Assembly: GCF_010727325.1 (NCBI RefSeq)
Contig: NZ_AP022565.1
Location: 1,550,001-1,614,000, forward strand
Reading direction: 5' to 3'
Length of the DNA stretch: 64,000 nt
Source of the DNA: Mycolicibacterium alvei
GTDB taxonomy: Bacteria > Actinomycetota > Actinomycetes > Mycobacteriales > Mycobacteriaceae
Of the stretch, positions 1-8,334 are shown piece by piece (position 1 is the first letter of the stretch; the number at the start of each line of letters is the position of its first letter). The notes below the pieces were generated by a model. The model saw only the letters and a list, made by a program, of their open reading frames with translations, did not search any database and had not been told where the DNA came from. Both the position numbers and the translations under genes were made by a program.

Positions 1-118
1 CCTCGTCCACCCCGGCGACCGGGCCCAGACCGTTGCGATACAGCGCGGATTCCAGGGTGCGTAGTCCGGATGACCTCCGGATCACCGTGCGAGGCGGCCA
101 CTTCACCGCTGGAGGCAC
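1..118 (-). CDS. rnhB: Ribonuclease HII (N-terminal part only)
   Basis: This is the N-terminal end of RNase HII, which nicks RNA in RNA-DNA hybrids and removes misincorporated ribonucleotides. The reading frame starts at GTG (118-116) and runs off the left edge. The visible residues end in GPVAGVDE, the start of the conserved metal-binding motif of the family, which normally reads AGVDEVGRG. The start is set by an AGGAG ribosome-binding site that overlaps the TAG stop of lepB ten bases upstream, so the two genes are very probably cotranscribed. The lepB-rnhB order is the usual mycobacterial one. About 39 codons are in the window. Confidence 0.9.
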   Translation of the reverse strand, partial: MPPAVKWPPRTVIRRSSGLRTLESALYRNGLGPVAGVDE

Positions 119-128
119 AGGGCAGCTC

Positions 129-992
129 CTAGGAGTCGGTCTGCGGGTTCACACCGTTGATACCGCCCCATCGGGACGGCGGCCAGGCGATGAACCGCGC
201 CTTTCCGATCACATTCTCCACCGGAACGGTGCCGGCCACCGGATCACCGGTGCACAACAGGCCATTCTGTGCGTCGGCGGGCAGATTGCTGCAGTGGAAC
301 CGTGAATCGGCCGAATGGGTCCGGTTGTCGCCCATCACCCACACCCGGTCCTGCGGGACGGTGACCGGACCGAACTCCGGGCCGAGACACGGATAGACGC
401 CAGGGTCGGCCATCATGGTGGCCGGGTCCAGATACGGCTCGTTCAGCTGTTTACCGTCGACCGTCAGGCCGGTGTCGGCACGGCATTGCACCGTTTGACC
501 GCCCACTGCGATGACGCGCTTGACGAGGTCGTTCTCATCCGGCGGTACGAAGCCCACGAAAGACAGGGCATTCTGCACCCAGCGGATCGCGGTGTTGTCC
601 GAACGGATCGACTTATAGCCGACGTTCCACGATGGCGGGCCCTTGAACACCACGACATCGCCGGGTTCCGGTTGGGAGAACCGGAAGGTCACCTTGTCGA
701 CCATGATCCGGTCACCGACGCAGCCGGGACAACCGTGCAGCGTGGGCTCCATCGATTCCGACGGAATCAGATACGGACGCGCGATGAACGTCAGCGTCAC
801 GTAATAGAGCACCAACGCGATGGTCGCCAGGATGGTGATTTCGCGGGCCGTGGAATGCTTGCGCTTGGGCGACGCGTCCTGCGAATCGTCCTCGGACGCG
901 TCGCGAGACTGCTCCAAATCAGAGTCGAGGCCCGAATCGGATTCGAAGCTACCCTCCGAACGCGTGTCGGCAGAGTCGGTGGGTCCGGTCAC
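129..992 (-). CDS. lepB: Signal peptidase I
   Basis: Type I signal peptidase, the membrane serine protease that cleaves Sec and Tat signal peptides on the outer face of the membrane. From a GTG start at 992 it is 287 residues. An acidic, disordered N-terminus is followed by one transmembrane segment (about 52-71). The catalytic serine lies in PSESMEP (S80) and the general-base lysine in [11 protein letters not shown] (K158). The C-terminal signature [11 protein letters not shown] is present. The frame stays open into rplS, so the start must lie below 1059. GTG 992 (VTGPTDSAD) was chosen because it gives roughly the family's usual length; GTG 1001 is equally possible. It sits between rplS and rnhB on the same strand. 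Confidence 0.92.
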   Translation of the reverse strand: MTGPTDSADTRSEGSFESDSGLDSDLEQSRDASEDDSQDASPKRKHSTAREITILATIALVLYYVTLTFIARPYLIPSESMEPTLHGCPGCVGDRIMVDKVTFRFSQPEPGDVVVFKGPPSWNVGYKSIRSDNTAIRWVQNALSFVGFVPPDENDLVKRVIAVGGQTVQCRADTGLTVDGKQLNEPYLDPATMMADPGVYPCLGPEFGPVTVPQDRVWVMGDNRTHSADSRFHCSNLPADAQNGLLCTGDPVAGTVPVENVIGKARFIAWPPSRWGGINGVNPQTDS

Positions 993-1059
993 AGGCACCA
1001 CAGTAGCGGGCGTCGTGACCGGTCCCGCGACGAGAGCTTCGTCAAGAGGAGCAGCGCGC

Positions 1060-1401
1060 TCAGCGCTTTTCCTTGATCTTCGCCTTCTTGCCACGAAGCT
1101 CGCGCAGGTAGTACAGCTTGGCGCGACGCACGTCGCCACGGGTCACGACATCGAGGTGATCGATGTTGGGCGAATGCACCGGGAAGGTGCGCTCGACGCC
1201 GACGCCGTAGCTCTCCTTACGCACGGTGAAGGTCTCACGGATGCCACCGCCCTGGCGACGAATGACGACGCCCTTGAAGACCTGGATGCGCTCCTTGGAG
1301 CCCTCGATCACCTTCACGTGCACGTTGACGGTGTCGCCGGGGCTGAAGGTCGGGATGTCGTCGCGCAGCGACGCCTGATCGACGAAGTCCAGCGTGTTCA
1401 T
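1060..1401 (-). CDS. rplS: 50S ribosomal protein L19
   Basis: Ribosomal protein L19 lies at the 30S-50S interface. The 113-residue protein begins [15 protein letters not shown] and ends KKAKIKEKR, with the family core [20 protein letters not shown]. The frame stays open upstream, but the ATG at 1401 gives the standard length and has a GGAAG ribosome-binding site about 10 bases upstream. It is the first gene of the rplS-lepB-rnhB group. A promoter-like motif shared with rpsP lies about 140 bases upstream. Confidence 0.97.
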   Translation of the reverse strand: MNTLDFVDQASLRDDIPTFSPGDTVNVHVKVIEGSKERIQVFKGVVIRRQGGGIRETFTVRKESYGVGVERTFPVHSPNIDHLDVVTRGDVRRAKLYYLRELRGKKAKIKEKR

Positions 1402-1725
1402 CGGTGACACTTCCTTGTTGTTGGCTGCTCCGGGCAGGCGCGTACAGATCGCGCCACCGAAGCTGTTTTCGGGTATATCGGGTTGCATCTCGCAGCGGAA
1501 CGCGGACAAGCCGGCCCAGTCCTGCGCAGACAACTGCTCAATTGTGCCAGACGGCTCCCCATACCGTGAAATCCGGCGGGTCGGTCCACCCGTTTGCCCC
1601 GACTCCTGCAGCATACTGCGAGCACTACTAACTACACGGGCCACGAGGCGAACGGCTAGGCTTCATCCACCGATGCGCCGGTCCTGCAGAGCCCATCGGG
1701 TTTCGTTGACGGTTCAAGGAGGACC
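1402..1725. other. Intergenic region between divergent rplS and lppW
   Basis: This 324-base stretch has no convincing gene. It must hold the promoters of rplS (minus strand) and lppW (plus strand). On the minus strand it carries a candidate rplS promoter core at 1539-1551 and then a leader of about 135 bases before the rplS start. On the plus strand the only clear element is the AGGAGG ribosome-binding site just before lppW. Open frames crossing it are extensions of rplS or random frames. Confidence 0.6.
1539..1551 (-). promoter_or_regulatory. Candidate rplS promoter core, shared with rpsP
   Basis: Read on the minus strand the sequence is TCTGGCACAATTG. The same 13 bases occur upstream of rpsP at 4766-4778, and in both places a TGTCTGC and a GACT follow within about 25 bases. 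CACAAT resembles a SigA -10 element. No good -35 is visible at the usual distance. The match between two ribosomal-protein leaders is seen directly; promoter function is inferred. Confidence 0.5.
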
Positions 1726-2682
1726 ATGCGAGGGCGGCCGTCAAAACTGATGATGGCGAGCGCAGCCAGCGTGACCGCCGTGGTCGCGATGGCTCTGATA
1801 ACGGTCGGCTGCGAAGCCCGGGTGTACGGAACTCCGCCGGTCACACCCGGCGCACCGCAACTGACCGTCGTCGTCCCCCAGGGCAGCCTGGCCCCCCTGC
1901 CCGAGGCTTCGCCCGGAGAACCCTCGGCCGGCTTCATCGGCCTCCAGGACCGTGCGCAACGGGCGACCGAGGATGCTGCCGACGCCGGTGCCGAGATCAC
2001 CGTGTTGGTCCTCGACCGCAACACCGGCAAGTCGGTCTCCAACGGAAACCGGACGACCATCGCCATCGCGTCGGTGGTCAAGTTGTTCATCGCCGATGAT
2101 CTGCTCCTGCAGGAGGCCAAGGGCCAGACCGTCCTGTCCCCCGAGGACCGCGAGAACCTGGATGTGATGCTGCGGTCGTCCGACGACAGCGCCGCCGAGG
2201 TCTTCTGGAACCGCAGCGGCGGCAGCGACATCGTCGACCGGGTGACTGCCCGCTACGGCTTGAACTCGACGCGGCCGCCCAGCGACGGGCGGTGGTGGAA
2301 CACCATCAGCACCGCGGACGATCTGGTGCGCTACTACGACATGATGATGAACGGCAGCGGCGGTCTGCCCGCCGAACAGGCCAACGTCATCCTGGCCAAC
2401 CTGGCCCAGTCCACTCCGGATGCCATCGACGGCACGCAACCGGACGGCGTCTACCCTCAGCGGTTCGGCATCCCCGAAGGCCTCTACCGCGAGCCAGTCG
2501 CGATCAAGCAGGGCTGGATGTGCTGCATCGGCTCGGATTGGATGCACCTTTCGACCGGCGTGATCGGCTCCGACCGGCGCTTCATCATGGTGATCGGCTC
2601 GCTACAGCCCACCGACGCAGCTACCGCACGCGACACCATCACCGACGCGGTCAAGACGATGTTCCCCGGCGGCCGGATCTAG
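1726..2682 (+). CDS. lppW: LppW-like lipoprotein with beta-lactamase-type fold
   Basis: A 318-residue exported lipoprotein, orthologous by position to M. tuberculosis LppW. The N-terminal signal peptide ends in a lipobox, TVGC, with the lipidated cysteine at about residue 29. A proline-rich linker follows, then a domain resembling class A beta-lactamases and D,D-peptidases: a serine-x-x-lysine motif SVVK at 116-119 and an SDDSAAE element after it. The third motif is not a clean KTG; KQG appears near residue 262. It may therefore be a degenerate penicillin-recognising protein, and its substrate is unknown. The ATG at 1726 has an excellent AGGAGG site. Its stop codon overlaps the stop of the convergent trmD. 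Confidence 0.8.
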   Translation: MRGRPSKLMMASAASVTAVVAMALITVGCEARVYGTPPVTPGAPQLTVVVPQGSLAPLPEASPGEPSAGFIGLQDRAQRATEDAADAGAEITVLVLDRNTGKSVSNGNRTTIAIASVVKLFIADDLLLQEAKGQTVLSPEDRENLDVMLRSSDDSAAEVFWNRSGGSDIVDRVTARYGLNSTRPPSDGRWWNTISTADDLVRYYDMMMNGSGGLPAEQANVILANLAQSTPDAIDGTQPDGVYPQRFGIPEGLYREPVAIKQGWMCCIGSDWMHLSTGVIGSDRRFIMVIGSLQPTDAATARDTITDAVKTMFPGGRI

Positions 2683-3362
2683 GATTCGCCGAGCAGATCG
2701 GGTCTGCGCTCACGCGTGCGCTGCACCGACTGCTCGTGGCGCCACGCCGCGAGCTTGGCGTGGTCCCCAGACAGCAGCACGTCGGGCACATCCAGCCCAC
2801 GCCAGCTCTTCGGCCGGGTGTAGCTGGGCCCCTCCAGCAGTCCGTCCGAATGCGAATCTTGTTGGTGTGATGCGGGATTACCCAATACATCGGGCAGCAA
2901 CCGGACCACCGCCTCGATCATGACCAACGCGGCCGACTCGCCGCCATTGAGGACGTAATCGCCGATGGAAACCTCTTCGACCCGCATCCGGCGGGCCGCA
3001 TCGTCGGCCACCCGCTGGTCAATCCCCTCGTACCGGCCACACGCGAACACCAGGTGCGACTCCGCGCTCCAGCGCTCGGCCACCGCCTGGGTGAACGGGC
3101 GCCCCGCCGGCGTCGGCACAACCAGAAGTGTTTCCTCAGAACATATTTCGTCGAGCGCCTCGCCCCACACCGGCGCTTTCATGACCATCCCCGGACCTCC
3201 GCCGTACGGCGAGTCGTCCACCGACCGGTGCACATCATGGGTCCAGTTCCGCAGGTCATGCACGGCAACAGAGAGTATTCCGGCGTCAATCGCCTTGCCC
3301 GGCAACGCCTGCCGGATCGGATCGAGATAAGCCGGGAAGATCGTGATGACATCAATGTGCAC
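2679..3362 (-). CDS. trmD: tRNA (guanine-N1)-methyltransferase
   Basis: TrmD methylates G37 next to the anticodon in tRNAs reading CNN codons, preventing +1 frameshifting. The 227-residue protein starts MHIDVITIFPAYLDPI. It shows the SPOUT trefoil-knot motifs of the family: SPYGGGPGMVMKAP, FACGRYEGIDQRV and the SAM-site segment SIGDYVLNGGESAA with the catalytic aspartate region. The C-terminal domain contains GPSYTRPKSWRG. It follows rimM by 13 bases in the conserved rpsP-khpA-rimM-trmD operon. Confidence 0.97.
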   Translation of the reverse strand: MHIDVITIFPAYLDPIRQALPGKAIDAGILSVAVHDLRNWTHDVHRSVDDSPYGGGPGMVMKAPVWGEALDEICSEETLLVVPTPAGRPFTQAVAERWSAESHLVFACGRYEGIDQRVADDAARRMRVEEVSIGDYVLNGGESAALVMIEAVVRLLPDVLGNPASHQQDSHSDGLLEGPSYTRPKSWRGLDVPDVLLSGDHAKLAAWRHEQSVQRTRERRPDLLGES

Positions 3363-3375
3363 AGTTGCGCACCTT

Positions 3376-3903
3376 CTAGACCAGGTCCAGGTTCAGCAGA
3401 CCATCCGGAGGATCGATGACGACGGTTCCGGTCTCCCGGGACACCGACGTGACGATGGCGCCGACGAACGGGACAAGTATCTCGCGGCCATCGGCATCGG
3501 CCTTGATCGACAACAGTTCGCCGGCAGCGGTGTGCAGTACCTCGCGGACGGCACCCACCGCAGTGCCGTCGACGGTGACAACCCGCAGGCCTTCGAGCTC
3601 GTGGTCGTAGAACTCGTCGGGATCATCGATCGCGGGCAGGTCGGCGGTGTCGACGATGAACACCGTGCCACGCAGTTCGTCGGCCGCATTGCGGTCGGCG
3701 ACCCCGGCCAGGCGAATCAACAGCCGACCAGCGTGATCACGCACGGATTCGACCGAGAACGTGCGCTCGGCTCCCCCTCTGGCGCGGCCCCGAAGGGCCA
3801 CGCCAGGGGTAAATCGGGCATCCGGGTCGTCGGTCCGGATCTCGACGACAACCTCACCGGAAATGCCGTGAGCTTTGGCAACCCGCCCGACAACCAGGTC
3901 CAT
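3376..3903 (-). CDS. rimM: 16S rRNA processing protein RimM
   Basis: RimM helps 30S maturation by binding S19 and the 3' major domain of 16S rRNA. The protein is 175 residues from the ATG at 3903 ([18 protein letters not shown]). The N-terminal beta-barrel is followed by the PRC-barrel domain ([13 protein letters not shown] onward). The frame is open further upstream through khpA, but this start gives the family length and standard N-terminus. It lies 10 bases after khpA in the operon. Confidence 0.95.
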   Translation of the reverse strand: MDLVVGRVAKAHGISGEVVVEIRTDDPDARFTPGVALRGRARGGAERTFSVESVRDHAGRLLIRLAGVADRNAADELRGTVFIVDTADLPAIDDPDEFYDHELEGLRVVTVDGTAVGAVREVLHTAAGELLSIKADADGREILVPFVGAIVTSVSRETGTVVIDPPDGLLNLDLV

Positions 3904-3913
3904 GAATCCGACG

Positions 3914-4156
3914 CTACTGGTCGGTGTCCACCACGTCGACGCGGATCCCGCGCCCACCGATGCCTGCGACCAAGGTGCGCAGCGCGGTGGCGGTGCGACC
4001 ACCGCGGCCGATGACCTTGCCCAGGTCGTCGGGGTGCACGTGCACCTCGACGGTCCGCCCGCGGCGGCTGGTGACCATGTCGACGCGTACGTCGTCGGGA
4101 TTGTCAACGATGCCGCGGACCAGGTGCTCGACGGCGTCGACCACGACAGAACTCAC
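3914..4156 (-). CDS. khpA: KH-domain RNA-binding protein KhpA
   Basis: An 80-residue single KH-domain protein, the small RNA-binding partner found between rpsP and rimM in most Gram-positive bacteria. The RNA-binding GxxG loop is seen as [15 protein letters not shown]. The family binds many RNAs and, in Firmicutes, forms a heterodimer with KhpB that affects cell division; its role in mycobacteria is less clear. It is 8 bases from rpsP and 10 from rimM. Confidence 0.93.
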   Translation of the reverse strand: MSSVVVDAVEHLVRGIVDNPDDVRVDMVTSRRGRTVEVHVHPDDLGKVIGRGGRTATALRTLVAGIGGRGIRVDVVDTDQ

Positions 4157-4164
4157 TGCGATAC

Positions 4165-4638
4165 TCAGCTCTCGCTTGCGGCGTCGGCAGCGGCCTCAGC
4201 CGCGGGCGCCTCAGCCTCGGTGGCCGCCTCGGCAGCTTCGTCCTTCTTGGGAGCCTTCTTCTTCTTGGGCGTGACTGCCGCAGTACCGGCGCCGCTCTCG
4301 GCTTCGGCCAGCGCCGCGTTGAACAGCTCCAGCTTCGACGGCTTGGGCTCCTTGACCTTCAGCGTGCCCTCGGTGCCCGGCAGGCCCTTGAACTTCTGCC
4401 AGTCACCGGTGATCTTCAGCAGGGCCAGCACCGGCTCGGTGGGCTGGGCGCCGACACCCAGCCAGTACTGCGCGCGCTCCGAATCGATCTCGATCAGGCT
4501 CGGCTCTTCCTTGGGGTGGTAGCGGCCGATGACCTCGATGGCGCGGCCTTCGCGGCGGGTGCGCGCGTCGGCGACAGAGATGCGGTACTGGGGGTTGCGG
4601 ATCTTGCCAAGCCGGGTGAGCTTGATCTTGACAGCCAT
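4165..4638 (-). CDS. rpsP: 30S ribosomal protein S16 with long C-terminal tail
   Basis: Ribosomal protein S16 binds 16S rRNA and helps early 30S assembly. The protein is 157 residues from the ATG at 4638 ([20 protein letters not shown]). The core of about 110 residues is standard. A low-complexity tail follows, with a lysine cluster ([12 protein letters not shown]) and then alternating Ala/Glu, a mycobacterial extension. An upstream in-frame ATG at 4671 was rejected because the conserved N-terminus begins at 4638 and a GAGGAG site precedes it. It is first in the rpsP-khpA-rimM-trmD operon. Confidence 0.96.
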   Translation of the reverse strand: MAVKIKLTRLGKIRNPQYRISVADARTRREGRAIEVIGRYHPKEEPSLIEIDSERAQYWLGVGAQPTEPVLALLKITGDWQKFKGLPGTEGTLKVKEPKPSKLELFNAALAEAESGAGTAAVTPKKKKAPKKDEAAEAATEAEAPAAEAAADAASES

Positions 4639-4765
4639 GGTTAAGCACTTCTCCTCGATGTCACGCTGCAATTCGGCGATGCGGGCGGAATTGCCCGATC
4701 CGGTTTTGCCTTACGTGTGTGACCGCCGCGCAGCGCATTGAACGAGTCGCACGGCAGACAGCGCC

Positions 4766-4778
4766 CAATTGTGCCAGA
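4766..4778 (-). promoter_or_regulatory. Candidate rpsP promoter core, shared with rplS
   Basis: The minus-strand sequence TCTGGCACAATTG is identical to that upstream of rplS. The first 20 bases after it also resemble the rplS copy (TTGGGCGC then TGTCTGCC). It lies 128 bases before the rpsP start, leaving a substantial leader. The 247-base gap 4639-4885 holds this element and otherwise shows nothing recognisable. Confidence 0.5.
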
Positions 4779-4885
4779 ACGATACCGACCAGCCCAAATC
4801 CGGCCCGAACGGCCACTTATCGCACAGCTTCTCGACCGTTGCGTGTCACAAATGGCCACTCGGCGCGTCGAGCCCCCTCACCCCA

Positions 4886-5305
4886 CTAGACAACCTTGTC
4901 GAAGCACTTGGTCTCGACGCGGCGGCTCATCCGCCAGCCCTCGGCGGTCCGGACGAACTCGTCCTCGTACCAGAGCCCGCAGAACAGCACCTGTTGCTCC
5001 AGCCCCGGCAGCACCATCGGGTTGAAACAGATGGTGCGCGACGACGCGGTGTCCCCGGTGATGCGCACATCGAAGTTGCCGAGCATGTGGGCGTACGCCG
5101 GGAAGCCCGGGAGTACGTCGACCAGCCACGCCTTGACCTCCGGGAACTGCCCGTCGATGCCACCCAGTGCCCGGTAGTCGATGTAGGCATCGGGGGTGAA
5201 TACGGCGTCAAGGTCATCGAACAGTCGACGGTCTATCGCCGTGGAGTAGTCGATCAACAATTGCTGGATCTCCAGACGGTCCGAAATCTCGGCCAGGCTC
5301 AACAT
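4886..5305 (-). CDS. SnoaL-like / NTF2-fold protein
   Basis: A 139-residue protein from ATG 5305 (MLSLAEISDRLEIQQLLIDY). The N-terminal helix pair with a D-Y-x-x-A-I-D arrangement and the later FTPDAYIDYRALGG and WRMSRRV segments are typical of the SnoaL_4 / bile-acid dehydratase-like branch of the NTF2 superfamily. Such proteins are small enzymes or binding proteins acting on polyketides or steroids; the substrate cannot be read from the sequence. It is the positional homologue of Rv2910c. It is divergent from the carboxypeptidase gene at 5338, leaving only 32 bases for both promoters. A TTG four codons upstream is an alternative start. Confidence 0.75.
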   Translation of the reverse strand: MLSLAEISDRLEIQQLLIDYSTAIDRRLFDDLDAVFTPDAYIDYRALGGIDGQFPEVKAWLVDVLPGFPAYAHMLGNFDVRITGDTASSRTICFNPMVLPGLEQQVLFCGLWYEDEFVRTAEGWRMSRRVETKCFDKVV

Positions 5306-5337
5306 GTCTCGATTCAACACGATTAGGCTGGCCCGCC

Positions 5338-6246
5338 ATGGGGAGGTTCGCAAGGTTGGCTTTTGTTGTGGCGCCCGCGGTTCTGGTGGTGGCTGCACTG
5401 ATCCAGGTTTCAGTTCTGATCGGCGCAGCGCCCTCGGCCGGAGCCGATATCGACGTGCAGCAGATCGGGTCCACACCGATCCCGGACGGGCCCGCGCAGG
5501 GCTGGGTCGTCGCCGATCTGGACACCGGGCAGGTACTGGCCGCGCGCAACGAGCACACCCGTTACGCACCGGCGAGCACGATCAAGACCCTGCTGGCCCA
5601 GGTGGTGCTCGACGAGGTGCCGCTGGACAGCACGATCGTGGCCGACGAAGCCGATACCCGGGTCGAGTGCAACTGCGCCGGCATCGCACCCGGTCACACC
5701 TACACCGCGCGCCAGCTACTGGAGGCGGCGCTGCTGGCATCGGGCAATGACGCCGCCAACGCCCTGGCCCGGATGGTCGGCGGGCCCGAGGCCGCCGTGG
5801 GCAAGATGAACGCCAAAGCGGTGGCGCTCGGCGCGAACAGCACCAACGTCGCGACGCCGTCCGGATTGGACGGGCCGGGCATGCCGTTCTGGTCGACACC
5901 GCACGACCTGGCGACCATCTTCCGCGGCGCGATGGCCGATCCGACCTTCGCGCAGATCACCACGATGCCCTCGACCACCTTCCCCAGTAAGACCGGCGAC
6001 CGGGTCCTGGTCAATCAGGACGAACTGTTGCATCGCTACCCCGGCGCCATCGGCGGCAAGACCGGTTTCACCGACATCGCCCGCAAGACGTTCGTCGGCG
6101 CCGCGCAGCGCGACGGCCGCCGTCTGGTGGTCACGATGATGTACGGACTGGTCAAGGAGGGCGGGCCGACCTACTGGGATCAGGCCGCCACACTTCTGGA
6201 CTGGGGTTTCGCCCAGGATCGGTCCTCCAGCATCGGGTCGCTCTAG
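5338..6246 (+). CDS. D-alanyl-D-alanine carboxypeptidase (first of a tandem pair)
   Basis: A 302-residue exported penicillin-binding protein of the S11 family, which trims the terminal D-Ala from peptidoglycan stem peptides. The N-terminus is a signal or anchor segment (about 6-36). All three active-site motifs are present: SxxK as STIK (80-83), SGN (135-137) and KTG (241-243). A cysteine pair (ECNC near 110) precedes the second motif. There is no long C-terminal membrane anchor, unlike DacA-type enzymes, so it may be periplasmic or held by its N-terminus. A close paralogue follows 78 bases downstream. It matches the position of dacB2 in M. tuberculosis. Confidence 0.9.
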   Translation: MGRFARLAFVVAPAVLVVAALIQVSVLIGAAPSAGADIDVQQIGSTPIPDGPAQGWVVADLDTGQVLAARNEHTRYAPASTIKTLLAQVVLDEVPLDSTIVADEADTRVECNCAGIAPGHTYTARQLLEAALLASGNDAANALARMVGGPEAAVGKMNAKAVALGANSTNVATPSGLDGPGMPFWSTPHDLATIFRGAMADPTFAQITTMPSTTFPSKTGDRVLVNQDELLHRYPGAIGGKTGFTDIARKTFVGAAQRDGRRLVVTMMYGLVKEGGPTYWDQAATLLDWGFAQDRSSSIGSL

Positions 6247-6324
6247 GCTGCGCGGTTCAACCGATACCTGAAGGAAACCTGACCGCGCGCTGATCGAGTC
6301 CGGAGCTCCGTAGCGTCGGCGCTC

Positions 6325-7152
6325 GTGCGAAGACTGTTCGTGGCGCTGGCGCTCGCCCTCGGTACGTCGCTGTCCGCCGCGAACCTCTGGGCGCCGCCGG
6401 TCTCCGCGCAGCCCGGTGTTCAGCCGGCGGGCGCCCAGATTCCCGACGGGCCGGCCAAGGCCTGGCTGGTCGCCGACATGGACACCGGCCAGGTGCTGGC
6501 GTCCAAGGATCCCAACGGCTCGTACGCCCCGGCCAGCACCATCAAGCCGCTGCTGGCGATGGTCGTGCTCGACCACCTTCGGCCCGACAATTTCGCCCGG
6601 GCCAACGAGTCGCACACCAAGGTTGAATGCTCGTGCGTGGGGCTCAAGCCAGGGCAGCCGTACACCACCCGCCAGCTGCTCGAAGCACTGCTGATGGTGT
6701 CGGGCAACGATGCGGCGAACATGCTCGCGGACATGCTCGGTGGTCGGCCCGCCACCGTGGCGGCCATGACGCGCAAGGCGGCCAGCGTCGGCGCCCGCAA
6801 CACCCGGGCCGGCTCACCATCGGGCCTCGACGGCCCCGGCTGGGAAACCGTCACCACCCCGCACGACCTTGCGGTGATCCTGCGGGCGGCGCTGAAATAC
6901 CCGCTGATCGCCCAGATCATGGGGCAACCGTCGGCTCAGTTCCCGGGCAAGACCCTGACCAACCAGAACGAGCTGCTGCAGCGCTACCCCGGTGATATCG
7001 CCGGCAAGACCGGATACACGGACCTGGCCCGCAAGACGTATGTCGGTGCCGCACAACGGGGTAACCGACGCCTGATCGTGGTGCAGATGTACGGCACCGG
7101 CGATCTGTACGGTCAGGCGATCGACTTGTTCGACTACGGCTTCTCGCACTGA
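6325..7152 (+). CDS. D-alanyl-D-alanine carboxypeptidase (second of a tandem pair)
   Basis: A 275-residue paralogue of the preceding gene with the same architecture: signal peptide (about 1-28, ending near VSAQ), STIK (71-74), SGN (126-128) and KTG (228-230), and an ECSC pair before the second motif. The start is the GTG at 6325, giving MRRLFVALALALG. No ribosome-binding site is visible; a TAGCGT element lies 8 bases upstream, so translation may be leaderless or nearly so. Both copies keep every catalytic residue, so neither is a pseudogene. Either one could be the true dacB2 orthologue. Confidence 0.9.
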   Translation: MRRLFVALALALGTSLSAANLWAPPVSAQPGVQPAGAQIPDGPAKAWLVADMDTGQVLASKDPNGSYAPASTIKPLLAMVVLDHLRPDNFARANESHTKVECSCVGLKPGQPYTTRQLLEALLMVSGNDAANMLADMLGGRPATVAAMTRKAASVGARNTRAGSPSGLDGPGWETVTTPHDLAVILRAALKYPLIAQIMGQPSAQFPGKTLTNQNELLQRYPGDIAGKTGYTDLARKTYVGAAQRGNRRLIVVQMYGTGDLYGQAIDLFDYGFSH

Positions 7153-7220
7153 CCTTCGGCGGTAAAAGGTAGGGCTGTGCGACGGGTACTGAGACGGTCA
7201 GCCGTTGAGAATGCGATGAC

Positions 7221-7247
7221 GGCGCACCCAACTCGCACTTCTGCGCC
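7221..7247. terminator. Hairpin between convergent genes
   Basis: GGCGCA (7221-7226) and TGCGCC (7242-7247) form a six-base-pair stem with a 15-base loop, and the flanks (GATG and CATC) can extend it past a small bulge. It lies between the carboxypeptidase and the convergent amidohydrolase. It could act as a terminator, but there is no T-run. Confidence 0.3.
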
Positions 7248-7259
7248 ATCAGCGCAGGC

Positions 7260-8330
7260 TCAACGCCACACGCGGCCGCGCAGGATCACCAGGTCGGGAT
7301 GGCTGACCCCGCCGTGGCGCGGATCCTCGGTGTAGCAGACCAGGTCCGCCGATGCCCCGTGCTCCAACGCGGGGCGGCCCAGCCACGCCCGCGCATCCCA
7401 ACTGGCCGCCCCCAGGGCGGCGGTGGGACTCATCCCGATGCCCTTGAGAGCCTCGATCTCGTCGGCGATACGACCGTGCACGATCATGCCGCCGGCATCG
7501 GTGCCCGCGAAGATCGGCACGCCCGCCTCGTGGGCCGCGCCGACCCGGCTGCGACACGACGCATAGAGATCGCGCATGTGCCTGGCATACGCCGGATACT
7601 TGCCCGCCGCATCGGCGATGCCGGGGAAATTGTCGATGTTGATCAGGGTCGGCACCAGCGCGGTGCCATGCTCGAGCATCAATTCGATGGTGTCGTCGGT
7701 GATCCCGGTGCCGTGCTCGATGCAGTCGATTCCGGCCTTGACGAGGCCCGGCAGCGCATCCTCGCCGAATACGTGCGCAGTGACCCGCGCGCCCTCGGCG
7801 TGGGCCGCATCGATTGCGGCTTTGAGGATCTCGTCGGACCACAGCGGAGCCAGGTCCCCGACGCCACGGTCGATCCAGTCGCCGACCAGCTTCACCCAGC
7901 CGTCGCCCCACCGGGCCTGCTCGGCCACGGCGGCGGGCAGCTGCGACTCGTCCTCGACGTCGATCGGCAACCCTGGCGAATAGCGCTTGGGCCGGGCCAG
8001 ATGCCGTCCGGCGCGGATGATGCGTGGCAGGTCCTCACGGTCGTCGAAGCTGCGGGTGTCCACCGGTGATCCGGCATCGCGCAGCAGCAGCGCACCGGCG
8101 TCCCGTTCGGTCTCCGCCTGGGTGACCGCCTCGTCGATGTCGACGGCCCCGTGAGGTCCGAGACCCACATGACAGTGCGCGTCGACCAGGCCGGGGATGA
8201 TCCAGCCACCGTCGAAAACAGTGTCGGCGTTGGCAATCGGCTCCGCTGACAACACGCCCCGGTCCACCCACCACTCGACGGGCTCGCCGTCGGGTAGGCC
8301 ACGTCCCCGGAGGTGGAGCGCGTGGAGCAC
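7260..8330 (-). CDS. Amidohydrolase-superfamily protein
   Basis: A 356-residue metal-dependent hydrolase of the imidazolonepropionase/prolidase-like amidohydrolases, homologous by position to Rv2915c. Metal-binding motifs are visible: DAHCHVG (about 50), a lysine in WVKLVGDW that could be carbamylated, VTAHVFGE, IEHGTGI and the catalytic aspartate in FAGTDAGG. The C-terminal strand ADLVCY and LRGRVWR complete the composite beta-sandwich. The substrate is not evident. The GTG start at 8330 is four bases after the ffh stop, so it probably shares its transcript. Confidence 0.8.
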   Translation of the reverse strand: MLHALHLRGRGLPDGEPVEWWVDRGVLSAEPIANADTVFDGGWIIPGLVDAHCHVGLGPHGAVDIDEAVTQAETERDAGALLLRDAGSPVDTRSFDDREDLPRIIRAGRHLARPKRYSPGLPIDVEDESQLPAAVAEQARWGDGWVKLVGDWIDRGVGDLAPLWSDEILKAAIDAAHAEGARVTAHVFGEDALPGLVKAGIDCIEHGTGITDDTIELMLEHGTALVPTLINIDNFPGIADAAGKYPAYARHMRDLYASCRSRVGAAHEAGVPIFAGTDAGGMIVHGRIADEIEALKGIGMSPTAALGAASWDARAWLGRPALEHGASADLVCYTEDPRHGGVSHPDLVILRGRVWR

Positions 8331-8334
8331 AGCG

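Noticed and set aside
2679..2682. Overlapping stop codons of lppW and trmD in CTAG
   Set aside because: Striking but simply a palindromic four-base overlap of convergent genes, with no further structure.
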